NCBI GenBank assembly: GCA_012295225.1
Contig: WMKK01000002.1
Coordinates: forward strand, 919,949 to 983,948
Direction of reading: 5' to 3'
DNA length: 64,000 nt
Origin: Ostreococcus mediterraneus
Taxonomy: Eukaryota; Chlorophyta; Mamiellophyceae; Mamiellales; Bathycoccaceae
In this document: piece by piece, positions 9,056 to 18,024 of the stretch
Numbering within the stretch: position 1 is the first letter of the stretch
How the letters are laid out: the number at the start of each line of letters is the position of its first letter
The notes under the pieces: model-generated
Databases searched by the model: none
What the model saw: only the letters and a program-made list of their open reading frames with translations
Told to the model about the DNA's origin: nothing
Made by a program: the position numbers and the translations under genes

Positions 9056-10111
9056 TCAGCTGACGACGATTGATTTTCTGTTGAGCGACTTCCAAAACGC
9101 CTTGACTTCACTCTGCGCGTTTGGTCGACCGATGGTGCCGCAAAAGTTCTTCTCATCACGCCCGCTCGGCACCGCACACGAGCACGCTTGAATTTTCCGA
9201 ACGCGTCGCAGCACAAACCAACTTCTCGGCGTGGGCGTGTGCGGCACAAAATCGCTCGACGTCGCCGCCTGCGACAAAGTTTCATCTACACTCGCCGTGG
9301 CCACTAATTTCATGTACGCGTCGTCATCAGGCGTCCACCCATGCGCACAAAACGTGTCGAGCCACCAACGTCTAGTCTTATACACGGCTCGTTCGTCGCC
9401 TGCGATTGACGATGCAACTCTACCATTCAACGTCGCGTGCGCGGCAAAAATCAATGTCGCGCCAATCTTAGCCACACGTGTCGCCTCGTTCACCACTGGA
9501 TCCACGTTTGACGCAGTCTGCGTAACGTGAATCTTACCGAACGGCTCGAATGCGACAAGAAAATCAAAGTGTCCAGTTTTATACGGTAATTTTGTCAGCT
9601 CTGCTACGGTTGCCTCGCCGCGAGCCAACAACTCGGCGGCGAAACTTTTCATGCTCCCGAGCCTTGGATCGACACCCACGAGGTTCACCCCACGCGCGCG
9701 CGCGTCGCGCACAAACTGCCCCCCACCACTCGCGAGCTCGAGACCATGCGCGTTCGACTTCAACGCTCCGATGCGCTCGACGACGTCCCCAAACGCTCGA
9801 CAATACTCGCACGCGCGCGCCTCAGCCTCTTCCCTCGACATTCGTCGCACGAACGCCTCATCTTCATCACCGTACACGTACTTTAACGACTGCACCCAAG
9901 CCGATTTAATGTATCCATCGGGCGCGGGCGGTGCGAACCGCCGGACGCCCTCGGCGTCGACAAAGCTCGAACTCGCATGGTTAAAAAGCTTTAAATCTTT
10001 ACACAAGAACGCGACGATGGCGAGGGACACGACCGCCGCGCGCACCGCGCGACCGACTAGACGACGCGGTGGCGACGCGGTCGCATTGTATCGCAGCGTC
10101 GCCGCCGCCAT
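9056..10111 (-). CDS. SAM-dependent methyltransferase with N-terminal membrane anchor
   Basis: 351 residues. An N-terminal hydrophobic helix (about 20-37, AVRAAVVSLAIVAFLC) after a basic lead suggests a signal anchor. The class I Rossmann methyltransferase core follows: motif I GLELASGGGQF at about 124-133, an acidic loop NLVGVDPR, and a motif IV-like DFLVAFEPFGKI with a post-strand helix VVNEATRVAKIGATL. This matches Methyltransf_11-like enzymes that act on small molecules or lipids. The plan (short TM anchor plus a methyltransferase) is common for Golgi or ER enzymes in plants. The substrate is not predictable. Divergent, 66 bp from the next gene. Confidence 0.75.
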   Translation of the reverse strand: MAAATLRYNATASPPRRLVGRAVRAAVVSLAIVAFLCKDLKLFNHASSSFVDAEGVRRFAPPAPDGYIKSAWVQSLKYVYGDEDEAFVRRMSREEAEARACEYCRAFGDVVERIGALKSNAHGLELASGGGQFVRDARARGVNLVGVDPRLGSMKSFAAELLARGEATVAELTKLPYKTGHFDFLVAFEPFGKIHVTQTASNVDPVVNEATRVAKIGATLIFAAHATLNGRVASSIAGDERAVYKTRRWWLDTFCAHGWTPDDDAYMKLVATASVDETLSQAATSSDFVPHTPTPRSWFVLRRVRKIQACSCAVPSGRDEKNFCGTIGRPNAQSEVKAFWKSLNRKSIVVS

Positions 10112-10177
10112 GCCCTCGGCGCGCGCGACGGCGAGTGACAGTCAGCAACTTTTGAGTCGCCACTTCACACCTCGAGC

Positions 10178-10951
10178 ATGGCGCAGACGACGCCGCCGCG
10201 CATGGATTTCCGCACCGCTGTATTCACCGCGTGCGCGCTCGCGACGTGCACGTGCGGTTCGTTCGCTGTGTTCGGGGCGCTCATTCCCGGCCGCGCGCGC
10301 GAGTACGTTGCGCTGTTAACGTCGGTCGCGTGCTACGCGAGCATGATTGCATTCGCCTACCGCATCGCGTACACGACGAAGACGCGCGCACCGCGCGATG
10401 TGGCGACGATGAAAACCATGATTGTTGAAATCACGCAGACGAATGGGTTTCAGATGATTGTGTACTGCGCCATCGGTGTGCTCGGGATGAAACGGCGGCG
10501 AGGGGCGAACGCTCCGGCGCTCGCGCCGTTGATTCTGTTGAGCTTTTATCAGCTCGCGGCGACGGCGCACAAGTTTTTCGAACGTGACGGTCGAGGGTAC
10601 TGGTCGAAACTTGGGTTTTCGCGAGCGTTTGCCACGGCGCAGGCGAATATGGAGCTCGCGTTGGCGATGTGTGCGACGATGGAAATCAGTCTGTTGACGC
10701 CGATGTTGTTGGACTTTCTGAGCAAGGAGCACCGGTCGGTTTCGCGAGTGTTGGCGTACGTGCAGTTTTTACGCACGCGCTATCACTGCCAGGATAACAC
10801 GATATATCGAATTAAATTTACAGCGCACAACACGGCGTATTATCATCGCGAAGTATGGTCGACGATGGATGAAAAGCTGTTTCAAAAGCTACCCGTGGCG
10901 GCGCGAGGTCGTTTGCAATTCATCGCGACGTGGTTCACTACCCCAAGATGA
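10178..10951 (+). CDS. TMEM33/Pom33-like membrane protein
   Basis: 257 residues with two hydrophobic segments near the N-terminus (FTACALATCTCGSFAVFGALI and YVALLTSVACYASMIAFAY). Two more lie in the middle (GFQMIVYCAIGVLGM and ALAPLILLSFYQLAATAH), followed by an amphipathic C-terminal third. The late segment FLRTRYHCQDNT followed by a long basic helix resembles the TMEM33/Pom33/Tts1 family, which shapes ER tubules and binds nuclear pores. The match is by pattern only and could be a generic multi-pass protein. The ATG at 10178 is close to the divergent methyltransferase start. A second ATG nine codons in is also possible. Confidence 0.5.
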   Translation: MAQTTPPRMDFRTAVFTACALATCTCGSFAVFGALIPGRAREYVALLTSVACYASMIAFAYRIAYTTKTRAPRDVATMKTMIVEITQTNGFQMIVYCAIGVLGMKRRRGANAPALAPLILLSFYQLAATAHKFFERDGRGYWSKLGFSRAFATAQANMELALAMCATMEISLLTPMLLDFLSKEHRSVSRVLAYVQFLRTRYHCQDNTIYRIKFTAHNTAYYHREVWSTMDEKLFQKLPVAARGRLQFIATWFTTPR

Positions 10952-11040
10952 TGAGCTAAGGATTTGCGTGCGCACTCGTGTATCTCTATGTTCATATATG
11001 TTGATAGCGTTTGTTCTTGTGTTATTTATGTACCAGCTAG

Positions 11041-12702
11041 TTAATATCGAGGCGGCACGCGGCACGCGCCGATGTGCTCCTTGGCTTGTGCAAACCCAGG
11101 GAACATCGGATAATCCACGCTAATACCGTGCTGGTCGATGTCGACCAAGCCTGGCGTAACGTATTTACCAACCGTAAGTACCATACCACTCAAATCACTC
11201 AATTCGTACACGCTTTGAATCAAACCTTTACCGTACGTTTGACTTCCAACAACAGTGGCGCGACAGTTATCCTTGAGTGCGCCAGTTAAAATCTCACTCG
11301 CTGATGCACTTCGACCGTTGACGAACACCACGAGAGGGACGCTAGCATCAACTACTGGCTCCGCTTTCGAGGTTGTGATAGCCTTGAGCTTGGTTGGGAG
11401 TTCGGATGAAGAACCGTTGCGTGCCGTTTTCGTCGCCGAAACCTCCGTGTCCCGTTTGACGCCGCCCGCGACGACTCGCCCCTCTGTGTACGCAATCGTG
11501 CTCTCGGCGGGTAAGAATAATCTAGCAATCTCAACACCAGCTTGTACTAAGCCCCCTGGGTTGTCTCGCAAATCTAAAATATACGCATCCGCGCCCTGCG
11601 CGCGCAGCTCTTGCACCGCCTTGGCGACGTCGCGTTCGGCGAGCGAATTAAACTCTCGCAATCTAATATACCCAACGTGGCCACCTTCTAAACGCATACT
11701 CACCGGACTCGACGGTGGCGCAAAGCCATCCGCGCGCTTCAACTTCATCACACGCGGCGCGTCCTCGCCCGCACGCGAAATCGTCAATTCCACGTTTGCG
11801 CCCTCCGCCTCTTGAATAAGCGACGACACCGCAAACGCGCTCTTGCCCTTCACGTCTTCCCCATTCACGGCGACAATGGTATCATCCTGCACCACCCCAG
11901 CTTTCATCGCACTCGAATCAAGTACTAATCCTAAAACTTTCACGCGATCCGGATTCTCGGCGTCTTCGGATATATTCAACCCGACGCCCGTGATGTCGTA
12001 CTTTAACATCGACGTAAACCTCTCCGGCTCAATGAAGCGCGTAAATCGATCCCCCAACGTCCCTAACATATCCTTAATCATAGCATACGCCTCTTCGCGC
12101 GTCTTTGGTGGATTTTCTTCGTGTTCACGTTTGAACGCTTCCCAAGCCGCGCGATCAAACCCATCCAATTCCGACTTGCGCGCCGGAAGAAAGTTGTCAA
12201 AGACGAGTCCCCACGCCTCCTCCAGTACCTGCGCGTCCGTTACCACCTCCGTCGACGTCTCGCCCTCGCCCTCGCCCGACCCGCCGCCGTCACCCGACGA
12301 CGCGTCGGGTGCGTCAGCGACGAACGCCATCGGCATCAACGCGCCCGCATCCGTAGCGGCGTCGCGCGCGAGCGCCAACGGCGTCGAGCTCGCGAGCGCG
12401 CCGAGCGCGAGCGCGCACGCCAAGCTCGCAGCTTTCGCGCGCGACGTCGCCATCATCGGCGACATGCGCGCGAGGAACGACGACGACGACAACGGTTTCG
12501 ACGCCGAGGACGACGACGATGGCTTCGGCGCGCGCTCCGGCGCGTCGCCGCGCGAGGATGATGATGACGAACGAACGATGACGGTGCGAGACGCTCCACC
12601 GCTCAAAGCGCTGCGGCGCGCGGACGCGCACGGCGCGCGCGGACGCGCCACCGACGACGACGACGGCGACGACATCGCGCGGTACTCCAGCCAGTGTCGC
12701 AT
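11041..12702 (-). CDS. ctpA: Thylakoid-lumen C-terminal processing peptidase (CtpA, S41 family)
   Basis: Start at 12702 (MRHWLEYRAM) or 12675 (MSSPSSSSVARP). The longer frame from 12903 would overlap the divergent gene. The product has about 553 residues. The leader is bipartite: a Ser/Arg-rich chloroplast transit peptide, then a hydrophobic thylakoid-transfer domain ending ALARDAA. The mature part has the CtpA order: an N-terminal helical region, a PDZ domain (GVGLNI to VVQDDTIVAVNGEDV) and the S41 core with the serine box SASASEI and lysine box SQTYGKGLIQ, which form the Ser/Lys dyad. In plants and cyanobacteria this enzyme trims the C-terminus of the D1 protein so the manganese cluster of photosystem II can form. 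Confidence 0.92.
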   Translation of the reverse strand: MRHWLEYRAMSSPSSSSVARPRAPCASARRSALSGGASRTVIVRSSSSSSRGDAPERAPKPSSSSSASKPLSSSSFLARMSPMMATSRAKAASLACALALGALASSTPLALARDAATDAGALMPMAFVADAPDASSGDGGGSGEGEGETSTEVVTDAQVLEEAWGLVFDNFLPARKSELDGFDRAAWEAFKREHEENPPKTREEAYAMIKDMLGTLGDRFTRFIEPERFTSMLKYDITGVGLNISEDAENPDRVKVLGLVLDSSAMKAGVVQDDTIVAVNGEDVKGKSAFAVSSLIQEAEGANVELTISRAGEDAPRVMKLKRADGFAPPSSPVSMRLEGGHVGYIRLREFNSLAERDVAKAVQELRAQGADAYILDLRDNPGGLVQAGVEIARLFLPAESTIAYTEGRVVAGGVKRDTEVSATKTARNGSSSELPTKLKAITTSKAEPVVDASVPLVVFVNGRSASASEILTGALKDNCRATVVGSQTYGKGLIQSVYELSDLSGMVLTVGKYVTPGLVDIDQHGISVDYPMFPGFAQAKEHIGACRVPPRY

Positions 12703-12805
12703 CGCGCCTCGTGCGCGCGACGACGACGACGGCGTCGTCGATGAATGACGACCTCGGCTGCGGCTGGTCGCCACTGGTCGTCGCGCCACTCGTGCGCGCG
12801 CCGCG

Positions 12806-13387
12806 ATGATGCCACGCGCGGTGACGTGCGCGAGGATATTCACCGCGCTCGTCCTTCTCGGATGCCCGCTGTGCGTGATTACGTCGTCGGGCAAGGCGTA
12901 CACCGCGGTCGACGGCGTGGCGGCGTTGACGTTTGTAAAGCCTTCCGACCCGGCGGAGTGGATGCTGACGACGCTGAACGCGCTGTATTATCCTCACGCT
13001 CTCGTGCGCGAGTGCGTGAGATTGGCGCGGTGTGCGGTGTCGCCGTCGACGTGCGAGGGAGGGGCGTCGTTCGTGGCGCCGGCGTTTGATTACGCTACGG
13101 TTGGTGGACAGATTGCCACGACGTCGCGCGGATTGACGAGCGCGTTTGGCGACCAAGCCTTTAAGGAATTTTGCGTCGGATGCGTGTTTGCGTTATTTGG
13201 CGCGTTGAAGTTTACGCTAAATGGTGACATTGGGGCATTTGGCATGCTCTCGGCGGTGGCGGTGACGTATTCAACGCTTTCGCACGAAGGCGTGGACGCA
13301 AACTTGCCTCCGCTGACATGGGTCGCCGCCATTTTTGGTCTGTGTTCGAGTGGAATACTTGGGAACGCTCGATTGAAACAAGACTAA
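12806..13387 (+). CDS. Small membrane protein, unknown function
   Basis: 193 residues. An N-terminal hydrophobic segment (IFTALVLLGCPLCVI) resembles a signal peptide or anchor. Two further hydrophobic stretches follow: FCVGCVFALFGALKF and LTWVAAIFGLCSSGIL. Six cysteines lie in the first 90 residues, which may pair if that part is lumenal. The start could be Met1 or Met2 (MMPRAV). No known motif is seen. It is divergent from ctpA with about 100 bp between starts and convergent with the APE2 gene. The hydrophobic pattern suggests a real but lineage-specific protein. Confidence 0.65.
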   Translation: MMPRAVTCARIFTALVLLGCPLCVITSSGKAYTAVDGVAALTFVKPSDPAEWMLTTLNALYYPHALVRECVRLARCAVSPSTCEGGASFVAPAFDYATVGGQIATTSRGLTSAFGDQAFKEFCVGCVFALFGALKFTLNGDIGAFGMLSAVAVTYSTLSHEGVDANLPPLTWVAAIFGLCSSGILGNARLKQD

Positions 13388-13494
13388 AATAGCACAAGTA
13401 CACAACGTGTTGAACAGGTTGCTGCGTTGAATCGAGTTGACGGATTGAATACAAAGTATTTTACATTTCATCACAACGAGCCGCGTCGCCGCAT

Positions 13495-15132
13495 CTAAAT
13501 TTTTCTATCGTCTCGCCATTTGAAAAACCCGCAGTCGCACTCACGATTCGTGCGCGGACCAGCTGGCCGAGGGCAGCAGAAGAACACTCTGCCAAAATTC
13601 GGGTTGTCTTTTTGCTTCACGGTGCGAATCTTGCATGGTTCGTTATGACCTCGACATTTCGGTGGGGCCATTTTGGCAAACGTATTCGACCATGCCGACC
13701 GCGCGTCTTCAGCGCTCATTGCGTGTTGGTCTGTTGCTTTCTTCGCTGTGCTCGCGGGCGAATGCTTCGTTGATGGCGTCTGTGTTGTTATCGGTGACAC
13801 CTCTAGCGGTGGTTTTGGATTTTTGACGGCGAAAAAGTCGCGAATGGATTTTTCCGGCGGCGCCTTGCGTTTCGCTGGCGCCTTGACTGACGACGCCGAC
13901 GCCTTGGCGCGCAATGGTGCGGCTAAATAATCCGGTTCGCGTCCATTCCCGCTCGCCAAGCTGAATATTTCGTCTACTTTTGATTGTCTACCAGGGTAGA
14001 GCATCGAACATGCAAGTGCTGGCGTGGGTTGACTCGAGTCAAACACCGGCCAAGCGTCGCGCGAGAATGAACAAAACACTGGCGCGTGGTCACTCCCGTG
14101 ATGCGATTGCGCGACGCCAACCGCTCGCACGTACTTCACAAACGCATCATCCATAAGGAAGTAGTCTATTCGCGACCCATAATTGTTTAATTGAGCACCA
14201 CTCGCGACGTTCCAGCACGTAAAGGCATGATTGACGTGTGGATGCGCCGCGCGAAAGACGTCGGTTAAATGACTGTCGAGCTGCTCGTGCAACCATTCGC
14301 GGCTCGGATTCACACTGATCGGCACGCTCGAAGGTACGCCTGCGCGATCGCGCTGCGCGCATGGCGCAATATTCCAATCTCCACACAACACCACGTGTCT
14401 TCCGCGCTTGATGAGCGCTTGATATCGCGTCGCAAGCGCCGACAAGAAGTCAGCCTTGAAAAGCGCGCGTTCGGCAACCTTTTCGTCCATCGTCGCATCA
14501 CCGAACACCGCGGGCACATACACCGTGCACAACACGAACGTTCCAAAGTCAACCCAAAGCGCACGTCCTTCGCTATCGAGTTCCTTCTGTCGCGCGAAAT
14601 CGTGCGCAAACGGCGCGTCTTCTCCGACGGCAAAAACCAACCGCGACGCCGTTTTGTCGTCTACGCGCCCGCGACGGCTCCCACACACCCCTTCTTCGAT
14701 CGCCACCGGTCGCAATCGCGACGTGCGCCAATAAATAGCCACCCCAGCGTAACTATCCTTCCCTTTGGCGTCGCACACCGAGTGCGCGCTGTCCCATGCG
14801 TCCTCAACACGCCCGACGCTCGCGACGTCGAGCTTCGTAAGCTTTGTCTCTTGCACGCACACGACGTCGACGTCACCGAGTGCGCGCAAGAACGCATCGA
14901 GAGAGCCGTAGCCGAGCGCGCGGCGAACACCGTGCTGATCGGCGCACGCGCTCGTCGCGTCCGCGCGCCGTTCGCACAGGTTTTTAAGCCCGCGCAAACC
15001 AACGTTAAAGGAGCAGAGCGTGGCTCGCGACGACGACGACGACGTCGATGGGACGTTCTCGTCACCCTCGGGGCGCGGGAACGCATCGGTAGCGTACGGG
15101 TCTACGTCAACGAGGCGGACGTCGCGCGGCAT
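13495..15132 (-). CDS. APN2: AP endonuclease 2-type nuclease with zf-GRF (APE2/APN2)
   Basis: 545 residues. The N-terminal two thirds is an exonuclease III-type endonuclease/exonuclease/phosphatase domain. Its metal and catalytic motifs are visible: VCVQETKL (Glu), GDWNIAP (Asp/Asn), GSRIDYF and GSDHAPV (Asp/His). After a linker, EKSIRDFF (near residue 420) looks like a PCNA-interacting box. The C-terminus is a zf-GRF finger (CRGHNEPC, GRVFFCCP, CDCGFFKW). This combination is diagnostic of APE2/APN2 enzymes, which cut abasic sites and resect 3' ends in base-excision and ATR-linked repair. It lies head-to-tail with ORC1, with 76 bp between ORC1's stop and this start. Confidence 0.92.
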   Translation of the reverse strand: MPRDVRLVDVDPYATDAFPRPEGDENVPSTSSSSSRATLCSFNVGLRGLKNLCERRADATSACADQHGVRRALGYGSLDAFLRALGDVDVVCVQETKLTKLDVASVGRVEDAWDSAHSVCDAKGKDSYAGVAIYWRTSRLRPVAIEEGVCGSRRGRVDDKTASRLVFAVGEDAPFAHDFARQKELDSEGRALWVDFGTFVLCTVYVPAVFGDATMDEKVAERALFKADFLSALATRYQALIKRGRHVVLCGDWNIAPCAQRDRAGVPSSVPISVNPSREWLHEQLDSHLTDVFRAAHPHVNHAFTCWNVASGAQLNNYGSRIDYFLMDDAFVKYVRAVGVAQSHHGSDHAPVFCSFSRDAWPVFDSSQPTPALACSMLYPGRQSKVDEIFSLASGNGREPDYLAAPLRAKASASSVKAPAKRKAPPEKSIRDFFAVKNPKPPLEVSPITTQTPSTKHSPASTAKKATDQHAMSAEDARSAWSNTFAKMAPPKCRGHNEPCKIRTVKQKDNPNFGRVFFCCPRPAGPRTNRECDCGFFKWRDDRKI

Positions 15133-15208
15133 GGCGACGTCCGCTCTCGCGTCGACGACTGAGGCGAGCGAGGAGGCGACGCTGGTGCTCAGTTTTGCGC
15201 AGTGGTTG

Positions 15209-17644
15209 TTACAAGACTAGTTTTACCCAAGGCATGTCGCTATTTTCGGCGTTTTCTACCAACGCGAACGTGACATCCGCCGTGGGCACGGAGAGTGATA
15301 GTTGCTGCAAGTTGCGCTGGGTACTGGAATCGGATAAGATCAAATGTGTCGAACGTAGACGCGACGCGATGCGCGTGCCGCTCCCGATGGGTGGCTCGGG
15401 AACGTTTACCCGAACATCTTTACACATGAGTTTCATGATTTGCATCACCGTGCCCATGTCTACCGTAGTCGTTCCAGCCATTTGAAGCGATTTTACCAAT
15501 GCCACGAGGAACATGCGCTCGTAGAAGCTCGCGGCGTGAATCAATTTCATATGCGGGCCGTCAAACATTTCACTCTGCGCCTGTCGCACGTCCTCCATGG
15601 TGACCTTTTCCGTACGAGCCTTGGCGCGCGCAGCAGCACCTTCGGCGCTCGTATCTCCTGGCGTCGCCGAAGTGATCTTCTCAACGTTAATTCTTGCCTC
15701 GGCGACTTCCGCAGCTCGACGCGCGAGCTCGAGAGCGCGACGGGCGTCGCCATTAACCGATGCCACCTTTCTGCAAATCAAATCCAACGTCGATGGCGCG
15801 TACGCATCACTACATCCTTCCAAGCTCTCCAAACGAGACGTCACAATCTTCTTCAGTTGCTCCCATGAATAGGGCGCGAATGCCACGCGGTTACTTCCTA
15901 AACGAGACGCAATTCTCGGTAACAAACGCTCGGGAACATCGAGTGTATTTGCGATGCCGATGACGACGAGTCGACTCTTCTTGTGCGTCGGCCACTCAAA
16001 GATATTGTACAATACTTCTTGCTTACGCGTCACCAACAAATCCAATTCATCGAGAATCAACACCGTCACTCGACCATCGCTGCCTTTGCCTTCTTTAAAT
16101 CGCTTATCTAACACGATGTTGCCCTTCTCTGGGCTAAACTTTTGCCCCATCAACTCTTCGGCAATCGTGCTGTACGCGTGCTTGGGCGTTTGCAAACGCA
16201 ACGCATTCAATTCTACGTGATTAAACTTTGGAATCAAACCGTTACGTGCCTGTGAGCGCAGTACGCGAATGATTTCCCGCACCGTCGCAGTTTTACCCGT
16301 ACCCGGAACGCCAGAAATGTACAAGCACTTCCCCATGCTGTTTGGACCTGCGACGATGGACTCGTGCACAAAGTCATAAATTTGCTTGCGTTCGACTTCA
16401 CGACAAGGAAGCGATGCTGGAGTTGATGCGAGCGAAAGTACAGCGCGAACACCACCGAGTACTGTGGATGGATGACGCCGCGCGCGGCCTAAGGCGCTAC
16501 TACCCATACCGGCAATTTCTAACTGGGCCGCCGCGTCTTCGGCGCGTCGGCGCGCGGTGAGCGCCGCGAGTCTACCCTTTATCGCCTTTTTGTTGCTTGA
16601 CGACTTCTTGCTATCATTCCATTCATGACTGTCATCCTTGTCGTTCTTCCAATCAATTTCTTGGTCGAATCGTTCGTCATCGCTAAATTCTTCATCATCA
16701 TCCCACTCGCCGCGACGTTTGAAGCGCTGAAACGCTGCGTCATACGTGTACTCGCAAACGTATGCGTCTGGGCCTTCTTCGTCGCGAAACTCTTGCGGCG
16801 TACACACTCGTGCCACGCGAAACAGACAGTCTACTGGATTAATGTCAACAGTGTGCGTCAAGAATACTTCTCGTCTGTGCTGAATTGGTTGACGTCCCAT
16901 GTGCGTCTCCTCTGGCAAGGCGTACCATCGACCCGCAAATTGATACTCTCCATTTTCTTCCCAGATGTGTTCGATGCGCGCCAAATGAAGGCGCCCAGCC
17001 ATGAATTCCGTACATGCCGTGCGCGCAGTGCTCGCTGCAGATGGCACGGCCATCGACGTGTCGCCCCCGCGTGTACATAGCGGACAGTTCCAATCGCTTT
17101 CTGGGACCTCTGTCAATGGCGGTTTCAAGCACGACATATGCCAACCACGCAAGCACGTATCGCATTCAAGCATGATACGATCGGGCTCGGGTGCTTCGCC
17201 ACACTTCGTGCAAGGCACATCCTCGTCCTCGTCGAAATCTTCCGTGTTATCGCTCACCACGTACACCGAGTCGCCGACAGAGAAAATCACGCCTTCCAAA
17301 TTTACCATTTTCCAATACTTGCGCTTCGGCACAGCCACAGCTGCAGCCGCGACCGTAGCCTTCTTACCTTTGGTCGGTTTTACATTCTCGGAGGCGACGA
17401 TGAGCGCCGTCGTCGACGTCGTCGTCGTCGATTTCGCCTGTGCCTTGGCCGCCTTGGCCGCCCTCGCCGCCGCGAGAGCCGCCGACGCGCCAGACGCTTT
17501 CCCAGCCTTACCCTTTTTTTCATTCGCCTTTGCTGATGCCGCCTCCGTGGCAGCCACGTGTGCGGCTTTGCTTTTTTCCCGTGCCGCCAATACCGCCGCG
17601 AACGCCTTGCCGAGAATCTTTGGTTTCTTCTTCTTCTTCGCCTC

Positions 17645-17675
<31 letters not shown>

Positions 17676-17845
17676 TCCCCTCGCGTGCGCTTCACCGGTC
17701 GTTCCCCGTCCTCCGTCGCATACGTACGCAATTTAGGCTTCGTCACGCCTCCGTCACCGCGCCCGTTCGCGCCATTCGTCGCATTCGTGCGCGTCGACGC
17801 TCGCGTTCGTCGTCCACTCATCGTGATTTCTTTTGAACCAATCAC
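15209..17845 (-). CDS. ORC1: Origin recognition complex subunit 1, plant type (BAH-PHD-AAA+)
   Basis: 878 residues; Met1 (17845) or Met9 (17821) could start it. The basic Ala/Lys-rich N-terminus is disordered. A BAH domain is interrupted by a PHD finger (CTKCGEAPEPDRIMLECDTC to CPLC), the arrangement known from plant ORC1, where the PHD reads histone H3. The AAA+ ATPase has Walker A GVPGTGKT (about residue 511), Walker B LILDELDLL and a sensor region LVVIGIANT. A winged-helix-like C-terminus follows (LVALVKSLQ). ORC1 marks replication origins and loads MCM helicases. It lies between the APE2 gene and the divergent tyrosine recombinase. Confidence 0.95.
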
Positions 17846-18024
17846 CTTCGACTCTTCGCGCGTCTACGCGCCGCGCCGCGCCCGCGCGCGCACCTCGAGC
17901 ACTCGCCACGCACCTTACGCGTCCTCGCACGTTTCCCCCGACGTCCCGCGCGCGTCGATGACCGCGACCGCGTCGCACACTGCGGTGAAACTTTTTAAAA
18001 GTTTAAACGACAGACGACGACGCG